A stretch of DNA of 64,000 nt from Nostocoides sp. (GCA_016716625.1 JADJVJ010000001.1:992001-1056000); one strand, 5' to 3'. Shown: positions 27,547-36,737, numbered from the stretch's first letter. Made by a program: numbers and translations. Notes: generated by a model not told the origin, from the sequence alone.

Positions 27547-28587
27547 ATGGATATCGATCTGACCGCGCTGCGGGCCCTCGAACGCGAGCGTGACATCTCC
27601 CTCGATGTGCTCATCCCCGCCATCGAGACCGCCCTACTGCACGCCTACCAGCGCACCGAGGGCCACCAGCACCACGCCCGCGCCGAACTGGACCGCAAGA
27701 CCGGACACGTCGTCATCTGGGCCCGCGACGAACACCTGATTCCGGCTCCCGAGGGTGCCGTCGACGACGAGGGCGAGCCGCTGCGGCCGACCCGTGAGCT
27801 GGGGCCGGAGTTCGACGACACGCCCGGGGACTTCGGCCGGGTTGCGGCCGCCACCGCCCGCCAGGTCATCGTCCAGCGGCTCCGGGACATCGAGGACGAG
27901 GCCATCCTCGGGGACTTCAAGGGCCGCGAGGGTGACATCGTTGCGGGCGTCATCCAGCAAAGCCAGGACCCGCGGCACGTCGCCGTCGACTTCGGCTCGG
28001 TGGAAGGCATCCTTCCGCTCGCCGAGCAGGTTCCGGGCGAACGGTACGTCCACGGCACCCGAATCCGCTGCTACGTCGCCAGCGTGCGTCGCGGGCTGCG
28101 CGGCCCGCAGATCTCGCTGTCCCGCACGCATCCCAACCTGGTCCGCAAACTCTTCGCCCTCGAGGTGCCCGAGATCGCCGACGGCAGTGTCGAGATCGCG
28201 GCCCTTGCCCGCGAGGCCGGGCACCGAACCAAGATCGCCGTGACCACCAAGGTCCCCGGCCTCAACGCCAAGGGCGCCTGCATCGGGCCGATGGGTGCCC
28301 GGGTCCGTGCCGTCATGGCCGAACTCGGTGGGGAGAAGATCGACATCGTCGACTTCGCCGAGGATCCGGCGACCTTCATCGCGGCCGCGCTCTCGCCGTC
28401 ACGGGTCTCCTCGGTCGAGATCGTCGACCGCCAGCTTCGGGCTGCCCGGGTCATCGTGCCGGACTATCAGCTCTCGCTGGCCATCGGCCGAGAAGGGCAG
28501 AACGCCCGGCTCGCCGCCAAGCTCACCGGCTGGCGGATCGACATCCGGCCCGATACCCAGGGTGCGGATGCACCGATCAGCTCCTGA
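27547..28587 (+). CDS. nusA: Transcription termination/antitermination factor NusA
   Basis: A 346-residue RNA polymerase-binding protein of the short actinobacterial type. It has an N-terminal domain (1-~130), an S1 domain around residues 130-200 (REGDIVAGVIQQSQD) and two KH domains (KVPGLNAKGACIGPMGARVRAV and LAIGREGQNARLAAKLTGW). C-terminal acidic repeats found in proteobacteria are absent, as usual for the phylum. Ribosome site GAGGAGG is close upstream. It lies between rimP and ylxR. Confidence 0.96.
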   Translation: MDIDLTALRALERERDISLDVLIPAIETALLHAYQRTEGHQHHARAELDRKTGHVVIWARDEHLIPAPEGAVDDEGEPLRPTRELGPEFDDTPGDFGRVAAATARQVIVQRLRDIEDEAILGDFKGREGDIVAGVIQQSQDPRHVAVDFGSVEGILPLAEQVPGERYVHGTRIRCYVASVRRGLRGPQISLSRTHPNLVRKLFALEVPEIADGSVEIAALAREAGHRTKIAVTTKVPGLNAKGACIGPMGARVRAVMAELGGEKIDIVDFAEDPATFIAAALSPSRVSSVEIVDRQLRAARVIVPDYQLSLAIGREGQNARLAAKLTGWRIDIRPDTQGADAPISS

Positions 28588-28592
28588 CCGGG

Positions 28593-28598
28593 TAGACT
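28593..28598 (+). promoter_or_regulatory. Putative -10 box before ylxR-infB
   Basis: TAGACT sits just after the nusA stop and one base before ATG 28600. A start site about 7 bases downstream would fall inside that codon region, so this promoter argues for ATG 28630 as the true ylxR start. Confidence 0.4.
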
Positions 28599-28629
28599 CA
28601 TGGAGCCCGACCGGACTGGACTCCGGCCG

Positions 28630-28992
28630 ATGCCACTCCCGCACGAGCCCCAGCGCACGTGTGTGGGCTGCCGTCGGACGGATAGCCGGTCGGCACTCGT
28701 GCGAGTCGTCCTCGGCCCGGGGGATCACGACATTCGTGTCGTGCAGCCGGATCCGAGGGCGGTGCTCCCGGGGCGCGGAGCCTGGCTCCATCCGTCCCAG
28801 GAGTGCCTGGCGCTGGCACTCCGTCGTCGAGCATTCGGCCGGGCTCTCCGGCATACGGGTGCACTCGACACCGGGGTACTTCTCGCCTGGTTCGACACGC
28901 ACACCGTTGAGTCAAGAACGATCCATCCGTCCGTCATGGGAACCGAAAGCGGGTTTGACGCTGATGAGCACCCGATGAGTACTCAGCAATGA
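28630..28992 (+). CDS. ylxR: YlxR family RNA-binding protein (DUF448)
   Basis: A small protein of 120 residues. The diagnostic motif RTCVGCRRTDSRSALVRVV is at residues ~8-26, followed by the GRGAWLHPSQECLALALRRRAFGRAL segment. The C-terminal ~45 residues are an unconserved tail. YlxR proteins bind RNA and are always found between nusA and infB. An upstream ATG at 28600 would add 10 residues but lies at the likely promoter. The family is usually ~90-100 residues. Confidence 0.88.
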   Translation: MPLPHEPQRTCVGCRRTDSRSALVRVVLGPGDHDIRVVQPDPRAVLPGRGAWLHPSQECLALALRRRAFGRALRHTGALDTGVLLAWFDTHTVESRTIHPSVMGTESGFDADEHPMSTQQ

Positions 28993-29051
28993 GCACCCCC
29001 CAGCTGTAACGACGGTCCGCGCCTGTCCGGCACGGACCAGACAGGAGAAAC

Positions 29052-31820
29052 GTGTCCAAGGTCCGTGTGAGCGCGCTCGCCAAGGAGCTCGGCATCACGA
29101 GCAAGCTGCTCTTGGAGCGGCTCAACGAGATGGGCGAGTACGTCAAGACGGCGAGCTCGACCGTCGAACCGCCGGTCGTCCGGCGCTACCGGGAGAGGTT
29201 CCCGCAGCAGGCCGCCCCTGCCGCGGCTCCGGCTCCCGCACCCGCCGCGCCCGCAACCCCGGTTGCTCCGGCGAAGTCCCCCGTCGCCCCGGCGCCAGTC
29301 GCCTCCGCTCCGGCTCCGGCCGCGCCAGCGGCTCCCGCTGCCTCGGCCCCGGTCGCTGCGGCCCCGGTCGCCCCCGTCCAGCCGGCTGCGCCGGCCTCCC
29401 CGGGTCCGCGACAGTCCCCGGCGGTTTCCGCAGCCCCGTCCGCCCCGAGTCCGTCTGCTCCGGCCGCCCCGTCGGCTCCGGCCGCCCGTGAGGGGGGCAC
29501 GCCCCTCGCGCCGCGACCGGCCGGTCCGCGTCCAGGTGGTCCGCGTCCGGGGAACAACCCGTTCGCGCCACGTCAGGGGATGGGCCGCTCGGAGGCACCT
29601 CGCCCGGGCAACAACCCGTTCTCGACCGAACAGGGTATGCCGCGCCCCCGGGCCGGTTCCGCCCGTCCCGGTGCGCCTCGCCCGGGTGCTCCCACTCCCG
29701 GCAACATGCCCGGTCGTAGTGCCGTTCCGCGTCCCGGACAGGCTCCCGCTCGCGGCGCCCGGCCCGGCGCCCCCGGTCGTCCCGGTGGTCCCGGCGGTGC
29801 CGGTGCCGGCGGTTTCGGTGGCCGTCCCGGTGGCGGCGGCGGTTTCGGTGGTCGCCCGGGTGGTGGTCCCGGCGGCCGCGGCGGCACCCAGGGTGCCTTC
29901 GGCCGCGCCGGTGGTCGTCCCACCCGAGGCCGCAAGTCCAAGCGCGCCAAGCGCCAGGAGTTCGAGGAGATGCAGGCACCGACGATTGGTGGCGTGACCG
30001 TACCCCGCGGGGACGGCTCCACCATCGTCACCGTCCGCCAGGGCGCGAGCCTGACCGACTTCGCCGACAAGATCAACGCCAACCCGGCGTCCTTGGTCAC
30101 CGTGCTCTTCCACCTCGGTGAGATGGCCACGGCAACGCAGAGCCTCGACGAGGACACCTTCAAGCTCCTCGGTGTCGAGCTCGGCTATGACATTCGGATG
30201 GTGTCGCCGGAGGAGGAGGAGCGCGAGCTCTTCGAGTCCTTCTCGATCGACCTCGACTTCGGGGTCGACAGCGAGGACGAGGCCGATCTCGAAGCCCGGC
30301 CTCCGGTTGTCACCGTCATGGGTCACGTCGACCACGGCAAGACCCGGCTGCTGGACGCCATACGCAAGTCCGAGGTCGCGGCCTCGGAGGCGGGCGGCAT
30401 CACCCAGCACATCGGCGCTTACCAGATCCACAAGGAGCACGAGGGCATCGACCGGGCGATCACCTTCATCGACACCCCGGGTCACGAGGCCTTCACGGCC
30501 ATGCGTGCTCGTGGTGCCAAGGTGACCGACATTGCCATCCTCGTCGTCGCCGCCGATGACGGGGTCATGCCGCAGACCATCGAGGCGCTCAACCACGCCC
30601 AGGCCGCGGACGTCCCCATCGTCGTCGCCGTCAACAAGATCGACGTCGAGGGCGCCAACCCGGCGAAGATCCGCCAGCAGCTCACCGAATTCAACCTCGT
30701 TGCCGAGGAGTATGGCGGCGACACCATGTTCGTCGACGTCTCGGCCAAGCAGGGCCAGAACATCGACGAGCTTCTCGAGGCGGTTCTGCTCACGGCCGAT
30801 GCGGCCCTGGACCTGCGGGCCAACCCGCACCGGGATGCTCGCGGGGTCGCCATCGAGGCCAACCTCGACCGCGGGCGCGGCGCCACGGCGACCGTGCTCA
30901 TCCAGTCCGGCACCCTGCGGGTCGGTGACGCCATCGTCACCGGAAGTTCCCACGGGCGGGTCCGGGCGCTCCTCGACGAGCACGGCAACCACCTTCCGGA
31001 GGCGCCCCCGTCGCGCCCGGTGCAGGTCCTCGGCCTCTCCTCGGTTCCGCGGGCCGGCGACACCTTCGTCGTCGCTCCGGATGACCGGACGGCCCGCCAG
31101 ATCGCCGAGAAGCGGGAAGCCGCCGATCGGCAGGCCTCGCTGGCCAAGGCCCGCAAGCGGATCTCGCTCGAGGACCTCAACGAGGCGCTGGCCGCAGGCA
31201 AGGTCGACACCCTCAACCTCATCCTCAAGGGTGACGTGTCGGGTTCGGTCGAGGCTCTCGAGGATGCGCTGCTGCAGATCGATGTCGGCGACGAGGTCGA
31301 CCTGCGGATCATCGACCGCGGCGTCGGGGCGATCACGCTCAACAACATCAACCTCGCCATGGCCTCCAGCGCGATCATCATCGGGTTCAACGTTCGGGCC
31401 GAGGGCCAGAACGCCGAGACCGCCGAACGTGAGGGCGTGGAGATCCGCTACTACTCGGTGATCTATCAGGCCATCGAGGAGATCGAGGCGGCGCTCAAGG
31501 GCATGCTCAAGCCCGAGTTCGAGGAGGTCGAACTCGGCACTGCGGAGATTCGCGAGATCTTCCGTTCGAGCAAGTTCGGCAACATTGCAGGGTCGATCGT
31601 CCGCAGCGGCGAGATCCGTCGTGGCGCTCGGGCGCGGATTACCCGCAACGGGGTGGTCATCGCCGAGAACATCGAGGTGGCCGGTCTGCGCCGGTTCAAG
31701 GACGATGTCACCGAGGTCCGCGACGGCTTCGAGTGTGGCATCAACCTCGGGTCGCACAACGACCTCCAACTCGGTGACCTCATCGCCACCTATGAGATGC
31801 GGGAGAAACCGCGCGCCTGA
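29052..31820 (+). CDS. infB: Translation initiation factor IF-2
   Basis: A 922-residue GTPase that places initiator tRNA on the 30S subunit. It starts with GTG after AGGAGAAAC. Residues 1-50 hold the IF2 N-terminal helix (VSALAKELGITSKLLLERL). Residues ~55-290 are a long Ala/Pro then Gly/Arg/Pro low-complexity region typical of actinobacteria. The G domain begins near 420 with G1 GHVDHGKT (424-431), G3 DTPGHEAF and G4 NKID, followed by domains II-IV. The gene ends 18 bases before a large nested palindrome. Confidence 0.96.
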   Translation: MSKVRVSALAKELGITSKLLLERLNEMGEYVKTASSTVEPPVVRRYRERFPQQAAPAAAPAPAPAAPATPVAPAKSPVAPAPVASAPAPAAPAAPAASAPVAAAPVAPVQPAAPASPGPRQSPAVSAAPSAPSPSAPAAPSAPAAREGGTPLAPRPAGPRPGGPRPGNNPFAPRQGMGRSEAPRPGNNPFSTEQGMPRPRAGSARPGAPRPGAPTPGNMPGRSAVPRPGQAPARGARPGAPGRPGGPGGAGAGGFGGRPGGGGGFGGRPGGGPGGRGGTQGAFGRAGGRPTRGRKSKRAKRQEFEEMQAPTIGGVTVPRGDGSTIVTVRQGASLTDFADKINANPASLVTVLFHLGEMATATQSLDEDTFKLLGVELGYDIRMVSPEEEERELFESFSIDLDFGVDSEDEADLEARPPVVTVMGHVDHGKTRLLDAIRKSEVAASEAGGITQHIGAYQIHKEHEGIDRAITFIDTPGHEAFTAMRARGAKVTDIAILVVAADDGVMPQTIEALNHAQAADVPIVVAVNKIDVEGANPAKIRQQLTEFNLVAEEYGGDTMFVDVSAKQGQNIDELLEAVLLTADAALDLRANPHRDARGVAIEANLDRGRGATATVLIQSGTLRVGDAIVTGSSHGRVRALLDEHGNHLPEAPPSRPVQVLGLSSVPRAGDTFVVAPDDRTARQIAEKREAADRQASLAKARKRISLEDLNEALAAGKVDTLNLILKGDVSGSVEALEDALLQIDVGDEVDLRIIDRGVGAITLNNINLAMASSAIIIGFNVRAEGQNAETAEREGVEIRYYSVIYQAIEEIEAALKGMLKPEFEEVELGTAEIREIFRSSKFGNIAGSIVRSGEIRRGARARITRNGVVIAENIEVAGLRRFKDDVTEVRDGFECGINLGSHNDLQLGDLIATYEMREKPRA

Positions 31821-31837
31821 CGCACCTCACGGAGCAC

Positions 31838-31925
31838 GACTTTTCCGCCCCGGGCGGAAAACCAGGGGTTGGGGCCGCTTACAAGCGGCCCCAACCCTGG
31901 TTTTTGCTCCCGGGGCGGAAAAGTC
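31838..31925. terminator. Nested palindromic bidirectional terminator (shared core, copy 2)
   Basis: Outer arms of 17 bp are perfectly complementary (31838-31854 and 31909-31925). Inside, a second hairpin of about 20 bp (31861-31880 and 31883-31901, one unpaired C) holds the GGGTTGGGGCCGCTT core and is flanked by A and T runs. It separates infB from the convergent peroxidase gene. The core also appears at 20197-20244 and, degenerate, at 50474-50503. Confidence 0.75.
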
Positions 31926-31928
31926 GGG

Positions 31929-33137
31929 TCAGGAGAGCAGGGCCTGGCCGAGGATTTCGCCGTCGCGCGCACCCGGAAGCGCAGCAAAGACCGCCGAACC
32001 GATGGGCACGGTCCAGATGTTGAGCAGGTCGAGTTCGGCGAGCCGCGCCTGCACGGGCACGAACTGCCGCACCGGATCCGCGCAATACGCCACGAAGATG
32101 AGGCCGCTGTTGCTCACGGCCGAACCCTCCGGCGCGTCGTCATACGAATACGGCCGCCGCAGGAAGCGCTCATGCGGCGTCACCGGGTGCGCCCGCCGCA
32201 CATGGGCCGCCTGGTCGACGACGGTGAATCCGAGGTCATCGGTGCGGGTGAGGTCCAGCGGCGCGTCGATACCGCCCCCGGTGACCGGCCCGCCGGTGTC
32301 GAGCCGACGACCGATGGCGTTCTCCCGGCCGGCCCGGTCGACCTTGTCCCAGGTGTCCATGCTCATCGCGATCCGCCGGACGACCATCGCCGACCCCTCG
32401 CGAAGCCACTGCGGGCCCGCCTCACCAACAAAGAGCACTTCATCGTCGGCGCCGTCGAGCGTCGGCTGGACGGTGCCGTCGACCTGGCCGAACAGGTTGC
32501 GCATCGGCAGTCCGGGACCCTCGAAAGGCTCCCGGAACCCGCGCTGCACCCAGCGCACGTCGGCGAGCGGCTCCACCGAGGTGATGAGTCGTCGTTGGGC
32601 GTGCGCGACCGTGGTCGGGCTGTCCGCGCAGATCTGCAGGATGAGGTCCGCCTCACCCCAGCGCGCCTCGAGCCGGTCCATGGCGTATGCCGGCAGCGGG
32701 GCGAGCCACTCGGGCGGGGTCTTGCCAGCCACGGTGACCGCGCGCCGCCCGACCCCGACGGTGACCGTGAGACGGGCCGTGACGGCCGCGAGTTCGCCCT
32801 CGAGGTCGGTCAGGGTGCCTCGCCCGGAGGTGAGCCGCTCGATGTCGTCGGTCCAGACGGTGAGCAACCGGCGCAGCGCATCTCGCTCCGTTCCGGCGGG
32901 CAGGGTGAAGGCGACGAACGCGGCATACGGCTGAGGATGTTCGACGATCCCGGCCTGCCGGGCACCGCGAAAGGCGCGGGCGCGCGCGCTCGGCCCGGAG
33001 AGTCCGGCCGGTGGCTGGATCGACCCGGAGCCGTCGGTCCCCGAACCCGTGCAGCCCGCGAGGGTGGCGGCGCCGGCCACCCCCCCGAGGCCCGCGAGCC
33101 CCGAGAGGATGGCCGTACGTCGTGTGGTGTGGTTCAC
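31929..33137 (-). CDS. DyP-type haem peroxidase, Tat-exported (EfeB-like)
   Basis: A 402-residue protein with a twin-arginine signal (TTRRTAILSG) and a possible lipobox LAGC at residue ~29. The haem peroxidase signature GQVDG (NLFGQVDGTVQP) and proximal histidine region QAAHVRRAHP are intact. DyP enzymes of the EfeB type are exported folded and act in haem/iron handling or dye oxidation. GTG start; the neighbour's stop overlaps the start (GTGA), so it is coupled to the copper chaperone gene. No efeU/efeO genes are nearby. Confidence 0.88.
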   Translation of the reverse strand: MNHTTRRTAILSGLAGLGGVAGAATLAGCTGSGTDGSGSIQPPAGLSGPSARARAFRGARQAGIVEHPQPYAAFVAFTLPAGTERDALRRLLTVWTDDIERLTSGRGTLTDLEGELAAVTARLTVTVGVGRRAVTVAGKTPPEWLAPLPAYAMDRLEARWGEADLILQICADSPTTVAHAQRRLITSVEPLADVRWVQRGFREPFEGPGLPMRNLFGQVDGTVQPTLDGADDEVLFVGEAGPQWLREGSAMVVRRIAMSMDTWDKVDRAGRENAIGRRLDTGGPVTGGGIDAPLDLTRTDDLGFTVVDQAAHVRRAHPVTPHERFLRRPYSYDDAPEGSAVSNSGLIFVAYCADPVRQFVPVQARLAELDLLNIWTVPIGSAVFAALPGARDGEILGQALLS

Positions 33138-33655
33138 GAGTTGCTGGGGCTCGGAACGTAGGACTCCTCGGCACCCGGGAAGGCGCGGATCTCCCACGTG
33201 AGGGCGCCCTTCCCAGCGGAAGTGTCGAACGTGACGGTGACCTTGTCGCCGGTCTTCAGGTCGCCCTTGAGCTTCATGAGCATGACGTGGTTGGCCCCGG
33301 GTTTGAGAGCGAAGGACCCACCGGCCGGGATGGTGAAGCCGTCCGGTACCGGCTGCATCTGCATCTGCCCGGAGGCGTTCTTCACGGTCTCGTGGAGCTC
33401 GACCATCATCGCGGCATCGGTGGAGCCGCCGCTGATCTTGAGCTCCTTGCCGGTGGTGTTCACCAGGGTGCCGAAGCAGCCGGTCATCTCCTTGGACATG
33501 GCCGGCATGGAGTCGGTCGACTTGCACCACCCATCGGTGAGGGTGAGGGGGGCCGCGCCGCCGGGGGAGGCCGGGGACGGGGTGGACGTGCCGCTGCTAC
33601 AGGCGGCGAGGGCCAGGACGGCCACGGGGGCGCAGGCGCGCACCAAGAATCGCAT
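33134..33655 (-). CDS. PCu(A)C copper chaperone lipoprotein
   Basis: A 173-residue protein with signal peptide and lipobox LAAC (cysteine ~19). The copper ligands of the family are seen as ELHETVKNASGQMQMQPV and GANHVMLMKL, matching the H-M...H-x-M pattern. It also contains two cysteines (WCKS, GCFG) outside that motif. Such chaperones deliver Cu(I) to cytochrome oxidase or other exported cuproproteins. It lies between a membrane protein and the DyP peroxidase on the minus strand. Confidence 0.88.
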   Translation of the reverse strand: MRFLVRACAPVAVLALAACSSGTSTPSPASPGGAAPLTLTDGWCKSTDSMPAMSKEMTGCFGTLVNTTGKELKISGGSTDAAMMVELHETVKNASGQMQMQPVPDGFTIPAGGSFALKPGANHVMLMKLKGDLKTGDKVTVTFDTSAGKGALTWEIRAFPGAEESYVPSPSNS

Positions 33656-33712
33656 GAGGGGTACTCCTCGGGTCTGTTGGTCGGTGGGTCTGATGATGTG
33701 TGGTGACGAAGG

Positions 33713-34333
33713 TCAGACCGTGACCGGGGGACCGCGGGCAACCGGCGCGGAGAGGAGGAGCAGGCTCCGCCCCACGCGGGGCGGCGCCGCGAGGGTGCGA
33801 CGGAGGCGGGCCAGCGGCGCCGGTGCTTCAAGTGTCGGCAGCAATCGCGCGACGACGGCCCACAGGGCCTCTTCACCCTTGGCGAGGAGGACCGCGAGAA
33901 TCACGGTGGCCAGGGCGTGGGCCAGGAGCATGGTGAGGCCTCCATGGCCCCCGGCGAGGCCTCCATGGCCCCCGGCGACGGCAGCATGATCCACGACGCC
34001 GGTGCCGACGAGCGCGAGGGCGACGGTGTCATGCAAGGCCAGGTGCCCCGGCAAACGCTCCGCGACGCCGTGCGCCGAGGGCGCCATGGCGGCGAGCAGG
34101 GCATGCCCGAGCCCCTGGCCGGCGCCGAGGAGAAGCAGGAGCGCCCGGGCGCCGAGCCGGCGCTCGACGGCATACCCGATTGCGGGCAGCACCAGCAGGG
34201 TGAGCACGAGAGAGGCCCCGGCCGAAACCGTCCCCCCACCGAGGGTGTGCGCCGACGTCGTGAGGGCAACGAGCAGCCCGGTGACGACGAGTGCGCGGGC
34301 AGCACGCCCGAGCGGGTGTGAGCCCACCTGCAT
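33713..34333 (-). CDS. Polytopic membrane protein with His-Gly repeat loop
   Basis: A 206-residue protein with about five hydrophobic helices and a histidine-rich loop where the unit AGGHGGL occurs twice, due to a 21-bp tandem duplication at 33935-33976. Several other histidines lie in or next to helices (LGHALL, LALHDT). Together with the PCu(A)C chaperone downstream it suggests metal handling, but no named family is recognised with certainty. The start ATG is supported by a leaderless TACGCT box (34340-34345). Confidence 0.6.
   Translation of the reverse strand: MQVGSHPLGRAARALVVTGLLVALTTSAHTLGGGTVSAGASLVLTLLVLPAIGYAVERRLGARALLLLLGAGQGLGHALLAAMAPSAHGVAERLPGHLALHDTVALALVGTGVVDHAAVAGGHGGLAGGHGGLTMLLAHALATVILAVLLAKGEEALWAVVARLLPTLEAPAPLARLRRTLAAPPRVGRSLLLLSAPVARGPPVTV
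33935..33976. repeat. 21-bp perfect tandem duplication
   Basis: Two identical copies of a 21-bp unit (33935-33955, 33956-33976) inside the membrane protein gene duplicate seven residues including one histidine. This points to a recent slippage or duplication. Confidence 0.9.
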
Positions 34334-34339
34334 GGCTCC

Positions 34340-34345
34340 AGCGTA
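34340..34345 (-). promoter_or_regulatory. -10 box for the leaderless membrane protein gene
   Basis: Minus-strand TACGCT, 6 bp before the ATG ending at 34333. Divergent from the rbfA promoter. Confidence 0.45.
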
Positions 34346-34371
34346 GGCATGCGGCTACCGGGCCGACAACG

Positions 34372-34377
34372 TAGGGT
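34372..34377 (+). promoter_or_regulatory. Putative -10 box of rbfA
   Basis: TAGGGT about 30 bases upstream of the rbfA ATG. A GGAGG ribosome site follows, so this transcript has a short leader. Confidence 0.4.
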
Positions 34378-34407
34378 GGTCACTCCCCACCCCCGATCGG
34401 AGGAACC

Positions 34408-34857
34408 ATGGTCGACACCGCCCGTGCACACCGGATCGCCGACCGGATCAAGACGGTTACGGCCGCCAATCTTGAGCAGATCGTCAAGGACCCCGACCTC
34501 GGTTTCGTGACGATCACCGATGTCCGCGTCACCGGCGACCTGCAGCACGCGAGCATCTTCTACACCGTCATCGGGGACGAGGCCCAGCGCGCCCGCACCC
34601 AGGCGCTGCTGGACGCCAACCTGGGTCGGCTTCGCTCCTTCGTCGGCAAACAACTGGGCATCCGGCTCACCCCGAGCCTGGAGATCATCCTCGACGGGGT
34701 ACCCGAGTCCGCGGCCGCCATCGATGACCTCCTGCGGGAGGCCCGGGAGCGCGACGCCTCGCTTGCCGCGGCGGCCTCCGGTGCCCGTTACGCCGGGGAT
34801 GCCGACCCTTACCGCCATCCGGCCCCCGATGACGACGACACCGCCGCCGATCACTGA
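34408..34857 (+). CDS. rbfA: 30S ribosome-binding factor RbfA
   Basis: A 149-residue KH-fold protein for 16S rRNA maturation. It has the family features LGFVTITDVRVTGDLQHASIFYTV and LRSFVGKQLGIRLTPSLEIILDG. The C-terminal ~30 residues are an acidic, variable tail. Clear GGAGG site 6 bases upstream. It overlaps truB by 29 bases, so the two are tightly coupled. Confidence 0.95.
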   Translation: MVDTARAHRIADRIKTVTAANLEQIVKDPDLGFVTITDVRVTGDLQHASIFYTVIGDEAQRARTQALLDANLGRLRSFVGKQLGIRLTPSLEIILDGVPESAAAIDDLLREARERDASLAAAASGARYAGDADPYRHPAPDDDDTAADH

Positions 34858-35764
34858 CGGCCTGCTCGTCGTCGACAAACCCGCCGGCTGGACCAGTCAC
34901 GACGTCGTCGGTCGGGTTCGGCGCCTGTGCCGCACCCGCAAGGTGGGCCACGCCGGCACCCTGGACCCGATGGCGACCGGAGTGCTCGTCCTCGGGGTGG
35001 GCCGGGCGACCCGGCTGCTCACCTATCTCGTGGGGTGTGACAAGGCGTATGCCGCCACCGTACGGCTCGGACAGGCGACCCTCACCGACGACGCCGAGGG
35101 AGAGGTGATCGACGCTGCGGGGGTCGACGTGGACGTGGTGCTGCGTGGCCTGCCCGAAGCCGTCGCGGCGCTCACCGGGGCCATCCTCCAGCGGCCCTCG
35201 GCCGTGAGTGCCATCAAGGTCGCGGGGGAGCGGGCCTATGCCCGGGTCCGGGCCGGGGAGCAGGTCGACCTGCCCGCACGCCCGGTGAGAGTGACCCGGT
35301 TCGAGGTTGTCGGGCATCGCGCCGAGGTCGTCGACTCCCTGCCGGTCCTCGATGTCGACATCGAGGTCGAGGTGTCCTCGGGCACCTACGTTCGGGCGCT
35401 CGCGCGTGACCTCGGCCAGGCCCTGGGGTGCGGGGGACATCTCACGTCCCTGCGCCGGACCCGGGTCGGGACCCTGGACCTGGCTCAGGCCCATCCGCTG
35501 GAGGAACTCACAGCGGTGGAAGCGGCCGGAGGGGTGCAGCCCCTGGTCCCGCTCGCCGAGGCGGCCGCGGCCACGTTCCCGAGCCGGGAGCTCAACCCAG
35601 ATGACGCGCGCAAGGTGTCCATGGGTCAGCGGATCGCCTCGGAGCGGCCGGGCCGCTCGGGACCCGTTGCCGCACTGTCCCCGGACGGCGTCCTGGTGGC
35701 GCTGCTCGATGAAGAGGCGTCCACTGCTCGGAGCCTCGTCGTCTTCGCCCCCGCGGCCTCTTAG
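34829..35764 (+). CDS. truB: tRNA pseudouridine(55) synthase
   Basis: A 311-residue enzyme that makes pseudouridine 55 in tRNA. Catalytic motif GHAGTLDPMATGVL is present with aspartate 46, followed by the YLVGCDKAYAATVRLG and RPSAVSAIKVAGERAYARVRAG motifs, and a C-terminal PUA-like domain. The start overlaps the rbfA 3' end by 29 bases; no later start retains the conserved N-terminus LLVVDKPAGWTSHDVV. The TAG stop forms part of the -10 box of ribF. Confidence 0.95.
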   Translation: MTTTPPPITDGLLVVDKPAGWTSHDVVGRVRRLCRTRKVGHAGTLDPMATGVLVLGVGRATRLLTYLVGCDKAYAATVRLGQATLTDDAEGEVIDAAGVDVDVVLRGLPEAVAALTGAILQRPSAVSAIKVAGERAYARVRAGEQVDLPARPVRVTRFEVVGHRAEVVDSLPVLDVDIEVEVSSGTYVRALARDLGQALGCGGHLTSLRRTRVGTLDLAQAHPLEELTAVEAAGGVQPLVPLAEAAAATFPSRELNPDDARKVSMGQRIASERPGRSGPVAALSPDGVLVALLDEEASTARSLVVFAPAAS

Positions 35765-35767
35765 AGT
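35762..35767 (+). promoter_or_regulatory. -10 box for leaderless ribF, overlapping the truB stop
   Basis: TAGAGT begins with the truB stop codon TAG and ends 7 bp before GTG 35775. The spacing favours GTG 35775 over the in-frame GTG 35766. Confidence 0.5.
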
Positions 35768-35774
35768 GGGCGTC

Positions 35775-36737
35775 GTGCATCGCTGGACCGATCCCACCGC
35801 CACACCCGAGGCTCTGCGCCCGTGCGTGGTCTCCATGGGCAACTACGACGGGGTCCATCGCGGACACCAGGCGGTGCTCGCTGCCGCGCTCGAGACCGGG
35901 CGGCGAGTCGGCCTGCCGGTTGTCGCGGTGACCTTCGACCCGCATCCCCTGGCCGTGCTCCACCCCGAGACCGCCCCCGAACTCATCACGCCGGGCAGCA
36001 TCCGGGACGAGTTGCTGGAGCAGACCGGTCTCGACGGGCTGCTGCTCCTGGAGTTCACCCGGGAGTTCGCGGCCCAGCAGCCGGAGGACTTCGTCCGCGA
36101 CGTCTTCGTCCGGGGTCTGGCCGCGCACGCCGTCGTGGTCGGGGTCGACATGCGCTTCGGCCGGGCCAACTCCGGGGACGTCTCCACCCTGGCCGACCTC
36201 GGCGAGCGCTTCGGGTTCGAGGTGGTCGCGCTTGAGGACGTCGGTGACGGCGAGCGCTACTCCTCCACGATCATCCGGGAACGGCTCCGGGCCGGTGACG
36301 TCGCCGAGGCGGCCCGGATCCTCAGCCGTCCGCACCGGGTCGTCGGCGTGGTTGTCCACGGACACCACCGGGGCCGGGCGCTCGGCTACCCGACGGCGAA
36401 CCTGGCCGCCGACTCGCTCGGCTACGTGCCGGCCGAGGGCGTGTATGCCGGGTGGCTTACCCGCATCGACCTGCCCGCCAACGCGCCGGACCGGCGGATG
36501 CCGTGTGCGATCTCGGTCGGCACGAACCCGACCTTCGACACCGACGACCGGCGCACGGTCGAGGCCTACTGCCTGGATCGGGATGACCTGGACCTCTATG
36601 ACGAGCGGGTCATGGTCGAGTTCGTCGAGCACATCCGTCCCACACTGAAGTTCGACTCGGTCGACGACCTGCTCGTCGCGATGGCCGATGACGTGCGGCG
36701 GTGCCGCGAGCGGCTCACCGACCTCGCCTCGGCCTGA
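35775..36737 (+). CDS. ribF: Bifunctional riboflavin kinase/FAD synthetase
   Basis: A 320-residue enzyme that makes FMN and FAD. The N-terminal adenylyltransferase has GNYDGVHRGHQ and the late YSSTIIRERL motif. The C-terminal riboflavin kinase has GRALGYPTANL and the EAYCLDRDDLDLYDE segment. It would supply FMN/FAD to the several flavoenzymes in this window. A strong hairpin terminator follows at 36754-36788. Confidence 0.95.
   Translation: MHRWTDPTATPEALRPCVVSMGNYDGVHRGHQAVLAAALETGRRVGLPVVAVTFDPHPLAVLHPETAPELITPGSIRDELLEQTGLDGLLLLEFTREFAAQQPEDFVRDVFVRGLAAHAVVVGVDMRFGRANSGDVSTLADLGERFGFEVVALEDVGDGERYSSTIIRERLRAGDVAEAARILSRPHRVVGVVVHGHHRGRALGYPTANLAADSLGYVPAEGVYAGWLTRIDLPANAPDRRMPCAISVGTNPTFDTDDRRTVEAYCLDRDDLDLYDERVMVEFVEHIRPTLKFDSVDDLLVAMADDVRRCRERLTDLASA

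Noticed and set aside
28983..31769. Long minus-strand open frame opposite infB
   Set aside because: It mirrors the infB coding sequence, has a Thr/Gly/Arg repeat artefact and no recognisable domain.
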